From the NCBI GenBank assembly GCA_964564735.1, contig CAZMCH010000050.1, forward strand, positions 1-29,712: DNA of 29,712 nt, written 5' to 3'. A program made the position numbers and the translations under genes. Shown in pieces: positions 16,961 through 25,140 of this stretch. The notes under the pieces were generated by a model. The model made no database searches, was not told the DNA's origin, and was given only the letters and a program-made list of their open reading frames with translations. The first letter of the stretch is position 1. Each line of letters starts with the position of its first letter. Source of the stretch: CAZMCH01 sp964564735. GTDB taxonomy: Bacteria; Poribacteria; DTPJ01.

Positions 16961-17082
16961 ACGACTTATGCTAATTATTTTTGTAACCTATTATTTTATC
17001 TAGGTTTATATAATTTCCAGCCTAAAAGGCTGGGCTACAAAGTTCCTTCAATACTTGATTTATGGAAACTAGCACAAGTCGT
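16961..17082. mobile_element. 122-bp MITE, copy A
   Basis: A non-coding element with terminal inverted repeats ACGACTTATGCTA and TAGCACAAGTCGT (one mismatch). It is flanked by TAATTA at 16955-16960 and 17083-17088, a 6-bp target duplication. It differs at three positions from copy B (27405-27526), which has the same length. An internal hairpin CCAGCCT-AAA-AGGCTGG (17017-17033) could form. The left duplication contains the hisG stop codon, so insertion occurred at the very end of hisG. No transposase is encoded; mobilisation in trans is inferred. Confidence 0.88.
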
Positions 17083-17113
17083 TAATTAAGGTTGTATTCA
17101 AGGTAGGTATTAT

Positions 17114-19159
17114 ATGTCTGATAAAGAAAAAGCAATTAAAAGAATTGGTGTTCTCAGACAAGAGATAAGACATCACGATAGAAAGTATTATGTAGAAGAT
17201 AATCCTGAAATTTCTGACTATGAATATGACCAATTATTGAAGGAATTGGAGGCTTTAGAAGCGCAATATCCTGATCTTGTCACTCCTGATTCGCCAACGC
17301 AACGAGTAGCAGGACAACCATCAGAAGAATTTGCATCAGTTCGCCATCGGGTTATGATGCTTAGCCTTGATAATACTTATTCATCAGAGGAATTAAGGGA
17401 TTTTGATGGCAGGATACGCAGACTTATACCATATCAGAAAATTGAATATGTAGTAGAACTAAAATTAGACGGTTTGGGTGTTGCTCTAATATACGAAAAT
17501 GGGAAATTAACTCGTGGTGCAACTCGAGGGGATGGCGAAACAGGCGAAGATGTTACAGCCAATCTGAAAACGATAAAGAGTATCCCACTTGTGTTGGAGG
17601 ATATTGGCGTTAATATTCCTTTTATGGAAGTTCGTGGCGAAGTCTATATGCGAAAAAGATTTTTTCAGGAATTGAACCGCCAAAGAGAAGAAAATGGAGA
17701 GACTGTCTTTGCTAATCCTCGCAACGCATCAGCAGGATCGGTCAGATTGCTTGATCCTAGAATCACTGCTTCACGCCCTTTGGATATATTTATGTATAAT
17801 GTCAGCTATATAGAGGGAATGTCTTTTTCTACACATTTAGAATCGCTTGAGTCGCTCAAAAAGATGGGCTTTAAGGTTAATCCACATACAAAAAAATTTG
17901 ACTCTATTGACAGAGTTATTGAATATTGCGTTGAATGGACAGAAAAGCGAGATAGCATTGATTATGAAATTGATGGAATGGTGATAAAGGTAAATTCGCT
18001 TGCACAACAAACGGAGTTAGGATCAACAACCAAAAGTCCAAGATGGGCGATTTCGTATAAATTTCCTGCAAGACAGGCAACAACCAAGATAGAAGATATA
18101 ATCATACAAGTTGGACGCACAGGTTCGCTTACACCCGTTGCGGTTTTTCCACCAACGCCATTGTCAGGGATAACCATAACAAGAGCAACTTTGCATAATG
18201 AGGATGAAATAAGGCGAAAAGATATAAGGATTGGCGATACAGTGCTTATAGAAAGGGCTGGCGATGTCATTCCCGCAGTTGTAGAAGTGATCAAAGATAA
18301 GCGAACAGGCGAGGAAAAAGAGTTTATTATGCCTGATAAATGCCCTGTTTGCAATTCTCATGTTTATAGACCAGAAGGCGAGGCTGTTACTAGATGCACA
18401 AATTCCGCTTGTTCTGCACAGATAAAAGAGAAACTACATCATTTTGCATCAAGAAATGCGATGAATATTGATGGTTTGGGACCTGCGATAATTGATCAGC
18501 TTGTAAATAAAGAGATGGTAAGGACTTATGCAGACCTTTATTTTTTGAAAAAAGAGCAGGTTTCTGCATTAGAACGAATGGGCGATAAATCTGCACAGAA
18601 TCTTATAGATGAGATAGAAAAAAGCAAGGAAAATAATCTAGCAAGATTGATATTTGCTTTGGGAATACGCCATATTGGAGTTCGTGCAGGAGAGATTCTA
18701 GCAGATCATTATCATTCTATTGATGCGCTAGCACAGGCGAAAGTTGAGGAACTGACAGAAATTTATGAGATAGGTCCCAAAGTCGCAGAAAGCATATTCC
18801 AGTTTTTTCAACAAGAAGGCAATAAGCAAATGATAGAAAGATTGCGTGAAGCAGGAGTCAAAATGAGTGAGTTTGCGCCGATCATAGCTGGCGAACGGCG
18901 TTTGGAAAGTAAGACATTCGTTTTGACAGGAGCATTAAGCACGATGACTCGTGAGGAAGCATCAGAAGCGATAAAAAATGCTGGCGGTAAAGTGACGTCA
19001 AGCGTTAGTAATAAGACCGATTATGTCGTTGTTGGAGATTCACCGGGGTCGAAGTATGATAGGGCTGTGAAACTTGGCATAACGATTCTAAATGAGGACG
19101 AGTTCAAGAAACTGATTAGTCAGGAAAAAAATGCGGAATATAGAGATAGCTTATTTTGA
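17114..19159 (+). CDS. ligA: NAD-dependent DNA ligase
   Basis: Seals nicks in duplex DNA during replication and repair, using NAD as adenylate donor. The 681-residue product has every domain: Ia with the HDRKYYVEDNP region (21-31), adenylation domain with catalytic Lys117 in ELKLDGLG, the TRGDG motif (137-141), OB fold, a C4 zinc finger (Cys410, 413, 428, 433), helix-hairpin-helix repeats (~445-585) and a C-terminal BRCT domain (~593-670). ATG 17114 follows AAGGTAGG by six bases. Its upstream region is mostly the mobile element, so the original promoter may have been displaced or replaced. A single housekeeping gene with no functional link to its neighbours. Confidence 0.97.
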   Translation: MSDKEKAIKRIGVLRQEIRHHDRKYYVEDNPEISDYEYDQLLKELEALEAQYPDLVTPDSPTQRVAGQPSEEFASVRHRVMMLSLDNTYSSEELRDFDGRIRRLIPYQKIEYVVELKLDGLGVALIYENGKLTRGATRGDGETGEDVTANLKTIKSIPLVLEDIGVNIPFMEVRGEVYMRKRFFQELNRQREENGETVFANPRNASAGSVRLLDPRITASRPLDIFMYNVSYIEGMSFSTHLESLESLKKMGFKVNPHTKKFDSIDRVIEYCVEWTEKRDSIDYEIDGMVIKVNSLAQQTELGSTTKSPRWAISYKFPARQATTKIEDIIIQVGRTGSLTPVAVFPPTPLSGITITRATLHNEDEIRRKDIRIGDTVLIERAGDVIPAVVEVIKDKRTGEEKEFIMPDKCPVCNSHVYRPEGEAVTRCTNSACSAQIKEKLHHFASRNAMNIDGLGPAIIDQLVNKEMVRTYADLYFLKKEQVSALERMGDKSAQNLIDEIEKSKENNLARLIFALGIRHIGVRAGEILADHYHSIDALAQAKVEELTEIYEIGPKVAESIFQFFQQEGNKQMIERLREAGVKMSEFAPIIAGERRLESKTFVLTGALSTMTREEASEAIKNAGGKVTSSVSNKTDYVVVGDSPGSKYDRAVKLGITILNEDEFKKLISQEKNAEYRDSLF

Positions 19160-19303
19160 TATAAGGAGATGAGGAAATAAAATCTGATGGTATTTGCGGG
19201 CTTTGCGGAAAAATGTTTTCTGGTGCAATTAGTGATTAAATCGCATTTTTCAATGATTACAAGGAAAATAAAATATTGGTAATCAATTAAAAAGGGGATG
19301 AAT

Positions 19304-20677
19304 ATGCCAAAAAAGAAAATAGTTTGTCTTGGTGGTGGAAGTGGATATTTTACCAGAGCGCTTGGCGATATAATTGCAACGCAAGGTCTAGCAGGAAGTG
19401 AAATAACGCTTTACGATATTGACATGGAAAAAGCAGAGCTTATGGCACAGCATGGAAACAAACTTGCTAGCCAAAATTCATCAGGTATAAAGGTTCGTGC
19501 ATGTAAAACGCTTGATGATGCAATAGATGGTGCGGATTTTGCAGTTTCATCAATCGGTGGTGCGGGTGTATCGTCAGGCGGAGTTTATGGAACATCGGTG
19601 CATATTCAGGACGTCCTTATCCCTGCCAAATACGGCATATATCAGGTAGTCGGAGATACAGCAAGCCCTGCAGGAATGATGATGGGGCTAAGAAGCCTTC
19701 CTATTTATATCAATATTTGTCGTGAAATGGAAAAAAGATGCCCTGATGTTATATTTATGAATCACTCAAATCCTATGGCGGTTTTATGTCGCGCAATGGA
19801 TAAATACACAAAATTAAAGCAAATCATTGGTGTATGTCATGGAGTTCAGATCGGTATAATTGGCATAGCTAATATGCTTGGCGTCTCTCCATACGAGTTA
19901 GATTGCTCATGGATAGGCACAAATCACTATCATTGGTTCACAAAAATATATCACAAAGGCGAAGATATTTACCCAAAAGTGAAAAAAATGTTCGCAGAAC
20001 GTGAAAATCCAAAGGGTGAACTAATGACACATAAACTATCACAGATATATAATCACATAATTGTTTACCCGCCAGATGATCATGCCTTTGAGTTTTACCC
20101 ATATACATCACGTTTGTCAAGCGTTGAAGAAGTTCCTTATGGATTTGCCCATGAATTAAAGGAAAAATATGCCCAATATGAAAAGATGGCATTAGTTAAG
20201 CCAACAGAATCAGAAATAAAGGCTCAAAGAGAAGTATATCTAAGGGATTTCGCTGGTTGGCTAAAAGATATAAATCTACCCAAAGAACCATCAGACCCGC
20301 TTATGGGCGAAGGTCTTGGAAGTCTTATAGAAGCTATATCAGTCGGCAGAAGGCAAGTTCAAATCGTTAATATTGAAAATAAGGGCGTTGTTCCTAATCT
20401 TCCTAGCTATGCCAATCTCGAGATCGAGGGTGTAACGGATTCATGCGGAGTAAGAGGCATATATGTTGGTGATGCGCCTATGTCGCTAAAAGGCTTGCTC
20501 GAAAAAAGAATCGCTTGGCAAGAATTGGTTGTTGATGCAGGTGTAAATGGAGATGTTAATCTTGCTTTGCAGGCGCTTTTATTAGATGATGCGGCGATAT
20601 TGCCAGAAAAAGCAGAGCAAATGCTATCCGAGTTACTCCATGCCTCCAAAGACTATCTGCCACAGTTTAGTTTATAA
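19304..20677 (+). CDS. GH4-family glycosidase (alpha-galactosidase/alpha-glucosidase/glucuronidase type)
   Basis: A 457-residue cytoplasmic GH4 enzyme; the family cleaves glycosides through an NAD- and Mn-dependent oxidation-elimination mechanism. The N-terminal Rossmann loop CLGGGSGYF (8-16), MNHSNPMAV (152-160), the metal-ligand segment GVCHG with Cys178, and GTNHYHWF with His208 are all present. Substrate specificity is not predictable; the family includes alpha-galactosidase, alpha-glucosidase, alpha-glucuronidase and phospho-glycosidases. I set the start at ATG 19304, six bases after AAAGGGG. The ATG at 19298 abuts the SD directly and would be unusable. It is separated from the other carbohydrate genes by the methyltransferase and ferredoxin. 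Confidence 0.92.
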   Translation: MPKKKIVCLGGGSGYFTRALGDIIATQGLAGSEITLYDIDMEKAELMAQHGNKLASQNSSGIKVRACKTLDDAIDGADFAVSSIGGAGVSSGGVYGTSVHIQDVLIPAKYGIYQVVGDTASPAGMMMGLRSLPIYINICREMEKRCPDVIFMNHSNPMAVLCRAMDKYTKLKQIIGVCHGVQIGIIGIANMLGVSPYELDCSWIGTNHYHWFTKIYHKGEDIYPKVKKMFAERENPKGELMTHKLSQIYNHIIVYPPDDHAFEFYPYTSRLSSVEEVPYGFAHELKEKYAQYEKMALVKPTESEIKAQREVYLRDFAGWLKDINLPKEPSDPLMGEGLGSLIEAISVGRRQVQIVNIENKGVVPNLPSYANLEIEGVTDSCGVRGIYVGDAPMSLKGLLEKRIAWQELVVDAGVNGDVNLALQALLLDDAAILPEKAEQMLSELLHASKDYLPQFSL

Positions 20678-20724
20678 AGTGTGAGTTTTATGTCTTTTTT
20701 GATTGAGATTTCTATAAATATTAC

Positions 20725-20818
20725 GTCCCTTCGGGACTTGTGATATGTGATTTCACATCAAAAATCCATCATATTCTTCTTAAGTTGATACATATTGGAC
20801 AGGTTTGGAAACCTATCC
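20725..20818. repeat. Cluster of three small inverted repeats
   Basis: Three hairpins lie within 94 bases: GTCCC-TTC-GGGAC (20725-20737), ATGTGA-TT-TCACAT (20745-20758) and GGACAGGTTT-GG-AAACCTATCC (20797-20818, one mismatch), the last followed by CTACG. They resemble interspersed REP-like repeats and fill the gap after the GH4 gene. They also generate an accidental open frame upstream of the methyltransferase. Confidence 0.6.
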
Positions 20819-20874
20819 CTACGTTTCATAACATCAAAAACGAATCTGAACAATCAGAAGAAAGCAGTATAGGT

Positions 20875-22050
20875 ATGATTGAATATACTGAAATTGAGCA
20901 GGATTATAAGGAAATATTTATTCCTATGAAATCGGAATTAAATGCTAGGGATAAATATGTTTTGGAAAATGTCTTCGCCAAATTTCCAGAAAATGAATTA
21001 ACTTATGATTTATCAGATGGCGGATTTACGCTTTTCCTTAATTCAATTGATATTGTGCTATTATCTGATAGCATTTCACAAGCAAAAACTGAATCAATTT
21101 CAGACACATTAATTCTACTGCTTGATAATATTCTTGACAAAATTAACGCAATAAAAAGCTATGGCGTAAAAAATAATAAAAGGGTCTTTGTTGGCTATAA
21201 TAGAGAGCGCAAAGTAAAAAATAGAAAAACAAAAGAGCAAAACAGAAATCAGCATTACTACACAAAAAATAATGATTTTCAAATAGAAAATAATCCGTTA
21301 CCTGCTGAATATGAAAACAAGATTATCTGTGGTGATAGTCTGGAAGTTTTAAAGAGTCTTCCTGATAATTGCATAGACTTAGTTTTTACTTCGCCTCCAT
21401 ATAATTTTGGTTTGGATTATGAAGCAAATAAGGATGACCATCACTGGGAAAATTACTTTGATAGGCTTTTTCTAATTTTTGATGAATGTATTAGGGTATT
21501 AAAATATGGTGGGAGAATCGCAATAAATATCCAGCCATTATTTTCTGATTATATACCAAGCCATCATATTGTAAGTAACTTTTTTATGTCAAGAAAGCTG
21601 ATATGGAAGGGAGAGATTCTTTGGGAAAAGAATAACTATAACTGCAAATATACCGCTTGGGGCAGTTGGAAAAGCCCTAGTAATCCATACTTAAAGTATA
21701 CTTGGGAGTTTATTGAAATATTTGCCAAAGGGACACTAAAAAAAGAGGGATCAAGGGATAACGCAGACATAACTGCAGACGAATTTAAGAAATGGGTTGT
21801 TGGTAAATGGTCTATTGCCCCTGAGCGCAATATGAATGAATATAACCATCCTGCGATGTTCCCAGAGGAATTGGCAGATCGCATATTAAAATTATTCAGC
21901 TTTAAGGATGATGTTATTCTTGATCCATTTAATGGTGTTGGAACAACAACATTTGTGGCAAAAAGAACGGGACGCAGATTTTTGGGCATAGATATTTCAA
22001 GGGATTATTGCGATAAAGCAGAATCAAGAATGTCATCAGATTTATTTTAG
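20875..22050 (+). CDS. Orphan beta-class DNA methyltransferase (N4-cytosine or N6-adenine)
   Basis: A site-specific S-adenosylmethionine-dependent DNA amino-methyltransferase. Taking ATG 20875, the product is 391 residues. Motif IV TSPPYNFGLDYE (~172-183) precedes motif I DPFNGVGTTT (~350-359) and GIDIS, the order of the beta class. SPPY occurs in both m4C and m6A enzymes, so the modified base is uncertain. Residues 1-145 form an N-terminal region I do not recognise, possibly a target-recognition or dimer domain, with a lysine/arginine-rich linker. A GTG at 20740 would add 45 residues, but those are encoded by inverted repeats and look spurious. The SD at 20875 is weak, so the start is uncertain. 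No restriction endonuclease is adjacent. Confidence 0.87.
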   Translation: MIEYTEIEQDYKEIFIPMKSELNARDKYVLENVFAKFPENELTYDLSDGGFTLFLNSIDIVLLSDSISQAKTESISDTLILLLDNILDKINAIKSYGVKNNKRVFVGYNRERKVKNRKTKEQNRNQHYYTKNNDFQIENNPLPAEYENKIICGDSLEVLKSLPDNCIDLVFTSPPYNFGLDYEANKDDHHWENYFDRLFLIFDECIRVLKYGGRIAINIQPLFSDYIPSHHIVSNFFMSRKLIWKGEILWEKNNYNCKYTAWGSWKSPSNPYLKYTWEFIEIFAKGTLKKEGSRDNADITADEFKKWVVGKWSIAPERNMNEYNHPAMFPEELADRILKLFSFKDDVILDPFNGVGTTTFVAKRTGRRFLGIDISRDYCDKAESRMSSDLF

Positions 22051-22061
22051 GAGGCGATATG
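22049..22061 (+). promoter_or_regulatory. Ribosome-binding site overlapping the methyltransferase stop
   Basis: AGGAGG (22049-22054) overlaps the TAG stop (22048-22050) of the methyltransferase and lies four bases before ATG 22059. Arrangement and spacing suggest coupled translation of the ferredoxin. Confidence 0.75.
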
Positions 22062-22247
22062 ATAACCGTTAATAAGAAAAAATGTCCACAAGATCATGTT
22101 TGTCCGATGATAGTGCGATGCAAGCAAAAAGCGATCTCACAAAAAGGCGTTGGCTTGCCAATTATCGATCATGAAAAATGCACAGAATGTTTGATTTGTG
22201 TCAAGAATTGTCCTAAAAAGGCATTTGAGCAAGTAAAAGATGAATAA
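22059..22247 (+). CDS. Small 4Fe-4S ferredoxin-like protein
   Basis: A 62-residue cytoplasmic iron-sulfur protein. It contains CPQDHVCPMIVRC (Cys9, Cys15, Cys21) and a classical CTECLICVKNCPKKA (Cys41, 44, 47, 51). Similar short proteins with an N-terminal CP..H.CP segment are known as 4Fe-4S binding proteins of uncertain role, probably electron carriers. Only seven cysteines are present, so if two clusters form, one needs a non-cysteine ligand such as His13. It follows the methyltransferase by 8 bases and precedes the DUF4091 gene by 15, so it is likely co-transcribed with the carbohydrate genes. Its electron-transfer partner is not identifiable. Confidence 0.85.
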   Translation: MITVNKKKCPQDHVCPMIVRCKQKAISQKGVGLPIIDHEKCTECLICVKNCPKKAFEQVKDE

Positions 22248-22262
22248 AGAGAGGTGTTATCA

Positions 22263-23957
22263 ATGCTTAGAGTTTGGGTTCAAGACTGCATGACTCGCAT
22301 ATTTCCACATAGTAAAGTTCAGGAAAACACAGACAAAAGCGTTTTCCTGCGCTCCGCAAAAAACGAAGTGGCATGTTTTCAAATCGGTCTTACATCTGCT
22401 ATATCACGAGACCTTAACAATCTAAAAATTCAGGTATCGGATATGCTCTCAGCTTCAGGCGAAGTCTTACCAAAAGAAAATATTGAAGTTTTATATGCAG
22501 GCTATGTGCCTGTCCATTGGCATTCAGCAGGAAATATTGAAAGCGATCTTGAGGGAATCGCCCCCGGATTCTATCCTGATCCGCTTTTGCCGACATTTTG
22601 GCGGGAAGTTGATAGAGTTCAATTTCCAAACGTAATAAGTCTTTGGGTGCGCATTCGCATAAATGATGATATTCCATCAGGAAATTTCAAAGGAAATCTA
22701 AATATTTCCTGTCGTGCAGGTGAAGATACAGTTAACGTTGAATTGCAAGTATTACCTTTTGCTTTGCCGAAAATTTCGTATTTTCTAATGACTAACTGGT
22801 TTCTTGTTGGTTCAATATTGAAATTTCATAAGTTAGAGCCTTTAACCGAACGATTTTGGCAAGTGATTGAAAGATATGCAGTCAATCTTGCTGATCATAG
22901 ACAGAATGTAGTTCTGACTCCGTTATTCTGCATGAGTAATATGTCAAAACTAATTGATGGTAGAACTCAGGGGCAATTAATAGATATTGTAGAAAAAGGT
23001 TCAGGACAATATGAATTTGACTTCCATAATCTTGACAGATGGATTGAGCTATTTTTCAGGCATGATTTCCAGCTTATAGAAGGTTCGCACCTTGCTGGTG
23101 GATCAAGACATCCTGCTGGAATACTTGTTCGCAAGGGCGACCAAATTGAATTTCGCAGATTTGAGTCAACGATGGATAATGATTATCGTGCTTTTCTGCA
23201 ACAATTCCTACCTTCTTTAAGGGATCATTTGAAAACCAAAGGCTGGCTTGGTAAGTTCAATCTTCATCTTTCAGACGAGCCTCATGGCGATCAGTTTGAA
23301 CCATATACAAGCCTTGCAAAGTTTGTAAAGGGTCTTGTGCCAGAGATACCACTTATGGATGCGATGGGTTCAGGGGAATATGCACCGTTTATTGATCATC
23401 CTGTTCCTCTGGAAAGCGTGTATGAAAATTTTGTGCAAACCAGCGGAATCCCTCAAAAGAATATATGGTTCTATTATTGCTGTGGTCCAACAGGAGCTTG
23501 GCCTAATAGGTTTATAGATTATCCGCTTATACGTGTCCGTATATTTACATGGCTTGCTTTTAAGCATGGCGTTCCCGGCTTCTTGCATTGGGGACTTAAT
23601 CATTGGGATTGGCATCCACCATATTATACAGAACATATCTATAATCCCTATGATAATACAACAGGCGGATCGCTTCAGGCAGGTGATAGTTATGTTATAT
23701 ATCCTCCGCTTATGCCTAGTAAATCTGATGATCCGATAGACTCTATCAGGTGGGAGATCATTCGCAAGGCAATGGAGGACTATGAGTATCTTTATATGCT
23801 AAGAGAACTTGCGGATAATGGAAATCAAGATGCAAAGCATCTGTTTGATCGCATAAACGAAACTGTTGTGCCGAATTTCACCGAACATACTCGCAACCAT
23901 CATTACCTTGATGATGTCCGAACTCAAGCAGGACAAATTATAATGAAATCAATGTAA
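22263..23957 (+). CDS. DUF4091 (GH123-like) glycoside hydrolase family protein
   Basis: A 564-residue protein of the DUF4091 family, whose fold and acid pair relate it to GH123 glycosidases. Residues ~1-165 form an N-terminal beta-sandwich (FLRSAKNEVACFQIGL, LWVRIRINDDIPSGNF). The barrel domain has the tandem acid pair Asp338-Glu339 in HLSDEP, matching the neighbouring Asp-Glu pair of GH123 substrate-assisted catalysis. The C-terminus has the family motif WEIIRKAMEDYEYLYMLREL. No signal peptide, so it is apparently cytoplasmic. I use ATG 22263, eight bases after AGAGAGG; a GTG at 22254 lies within that SD. It is the first gene of a tight cluster with a UroD-like protein and a GH42-like enzyme. 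Substrate unknown; N-acetylhexosaminides are the GH123 precedent. Confidence 0.88.
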   Translation: MLRVWVQDCMTRIFPHSKVQENTDKSVFLRSAKNEVACFQIGLTSAISRDLNNLKIQVSDMLSASGEVLPKENIEVLYAGYVPVHWHSAGNIESDLEGIAPGFYPDPLLPTFWREVDRVQFPNVISLWVRIRINDDIPSGNFKGNLNISCRAGEDTVNVELQVLPFALPKISYFLMTNWFLVGSILKFHKLEPLTERFWQVIERYAVNLADHRQNVVLTPLFCMSNMSKLIDGRTQGQLIDIVEKGSGQYEFDFHNLDRWIELFFRHDFQLIEGSHLAGGSRHPAGILVRKGDQIEFRRFESTMDNDYRAFLQQFLPSLRDHLKTKGWLGKFNLHLSDEPHGDQFEPYTSLAKFVKGLVPEIPLMDAMGSGEYAPFIDHPVPLESVYENFVQTSGIPQKNIWFYYCCGPTGAWPNRFIDYPLIRVRIFTWLAFKHGVPGFLHWGLNHWDWHPPYYTEHIYNPYDNTTGGSLQAGDSYVIYPPLMPSKSDDPIDSIRWEIIRKAMEDYEYLYMLRELADNGNQDAKHLFDRINETVVPNFTEHTRNHHYLDDVRTQAGQIIMKSM

Positions 23958-24010
23958 TATAAACAATTAATATAAGAATAAAACATGATTTAGCTTTTTT
24001 GATACAATAG

Positions 24011-24027
24011 AAAGGAAAAATAAATTG
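24011..24027 (+). promoter_or_regulatory. Ribosome-binding site fixing a second TTG start
   Basis: AAAGGAA (24011-24017) lies 7 bases before TTG 24025-24027. No in-frame ATG exists upstream, and the N-terminal residues (TRKELNLAIFEGK) match the expected start of the UroD-like family. Confidence 0.75.
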
Positions 24028-25131
24028 ACAAGAAAAGAACTAAACCTAGCGATTTTTGAGGGAAAGGCAGATAAGGTTCTGTGGCAGCCAAGACTAGAAA
24101 CATGGATAGGTCATCATCGCCATTATGGAACATTACCCGAAAGATATAAAGACCTTGACTATTTTGGAATATATGATGCGCTTGGCGCTTCTGTCCGATA
24201 TGCCGCTTCTGCTGGTATTGAGGGCTATTCGGACTCAACAGACGTAGAATACGGTGCAGAACAAAGAGATGGCTATTATATAACCACAGTCAAAACGCCT
24301 AGTGGAAAACTTGAGACCGTCCATCAAGACGTTTGGGTGAATGGTGAACTTAAGAATCGCAGAATAGTTGACTTTCCTGTAAAAACACCTGAAGGTTTAC
24401 GTGTTATAACCGATCTAGTAGATCGCCAGCAATTTAAGGCAAATCAGGAAGCTTTCCAAAGGGCTGCAGATGCTGTTGGTCATCGTGCAGAACCAACGAT
24501 ATTCCTATCAAGCTCTGGTTTTACAGAACTTATTAAAAACCATTGTGGGTTATTACATACATATTATCTTCTTACTGATCATCCATCAGAAGTAGAAGCA
24601 TATCTTGAAGCTTGTGATCGTCGAGATGATAGGTTGATTGATGCGGCGCTAGAATTGCCATGCAGAATATTTAATCTTGGTGATCATGCAACAAATGAGT
24701 TTACACCTCCGCCAATATTGAAAAAATATCTTCTTCCGAGATGGCAAAAAATTAGCGATAGATTACATAAACATAATCGCTTTGTCCATACTCATTGGGA
24801 CGGCAATTCTGTTACAATGCTACCATATCTATTGGAAACAAGGCTTGACGGTGTGGAGGCATTGACTCCCGAACCAATGGGAGATATGACACTTGAGCAG
24901 ATTAAAGATGCTGTCAAAGACAAAATGGTTGTCCTTGATCTAATCAGAGCAATTGACTTTTTACCCAATTTTCCTATGGACGAAATGCTTGATTTTACAA
25001 AGAAAGCGATTGATATGTTTGCACCCAAGCTGATATTAGGTATCTCTGACGAAATATCACAAGTTGGGCAAATAGAGAAAGTCGAAGCTATATCGGAACT
25101 TGTTGACAAGATATGTGGTCTTGCTGATTAG
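24025..25131 (+). CDS. Uroporphyrinogen decarboxylase superfamily protein (UroD-like, not HemE)
   Basis: A 368-residue TIM-barrel protein of the UroD/MtaA superfamily. Visible markers are the N-terminal NLAIFEGKADKVLWQPR, the strand-end HTHWDGN (255-261), DGVEALTPEPMGDMTLEQ and the C-terminal LILGISDEISQVGQIEKV. In the superfamily, true HemE decarboxylates uroporphyrinogen III, whereas MtaA/MtbA relatives move methyl groups from corrinoids through a zinc bound by His-x-Cys and a later Cys. Here the first site is His255-x-His257 and I see no counterpart Cys, so neither activity can be assumed. Such divergent UroD-like genes commonly sit among glycosidase genes in Poribacteria-like genomes. It starts at TTG and ends 9 bases before the next gene. 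Confidence 0.85.
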   Translation: MTRKELNLAIFEGKADKVLWQPRLETWIGHHRHYGTLPERYKDLDYFGIYDALGASVRYAASAGIEGYSDSTDVEYGAEQRDGYYITTVKTPSGKLETVHQDVWVNGELKNRRIVDFPVKTPEGLRVITDLVDRQQFKANQEAFQRAADAVGHRAEPTIFLSSSGFTELIKNHCGLLHTYYLLTDHPSEVEAYLEACDRRDDRLIDAALELPCRIFNLGDHATNEFTPPPILKKYLLPRWQKISDRLHKHNRFVHTHWDGNSVTMLPYLLETRLDGVEALTPEPMGDMTLEQIKDAVKDKMVVLDLIRAIDFLPNFPMDEMLDFTKKAIDMFAPKLILGISDEISQVGQIEKVEAISELVDKICGLAD

Positions 25132-25140
25132 GAGGACTCA

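Noticed and set aside
17962..18354. 130-residue minus-strand frame inside ligA
   Set aside because: Antisense to conserved ligase motifs, with serine/threonine-rich shadow composition.
20745..20758. ATGTGA-TT-TCACAT as a CRP-type operator
   Set aside because: CRP sites need a six-base spacer between TGTGA and TCACA; here it is two, and the site lies within a repeat cluster after the upstream gene.
20740..20874. GTG-initiated N-terminal extension of the methyltransferase (45 residues)
   Set aside because: The stretch is made of inverted repeats, has no ribosome-binding site and does not resemble methyltransferase sequence; the ATG at 20875 is preferred.
24025..25131. True heme-pathway uroporphyrinogen decarboxylase (hemE)
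   Set aside because: Lacks the characteristic HemE N-terminal substrate-binding region and sits among carbohydrate genes; only superfamily membership is supported.
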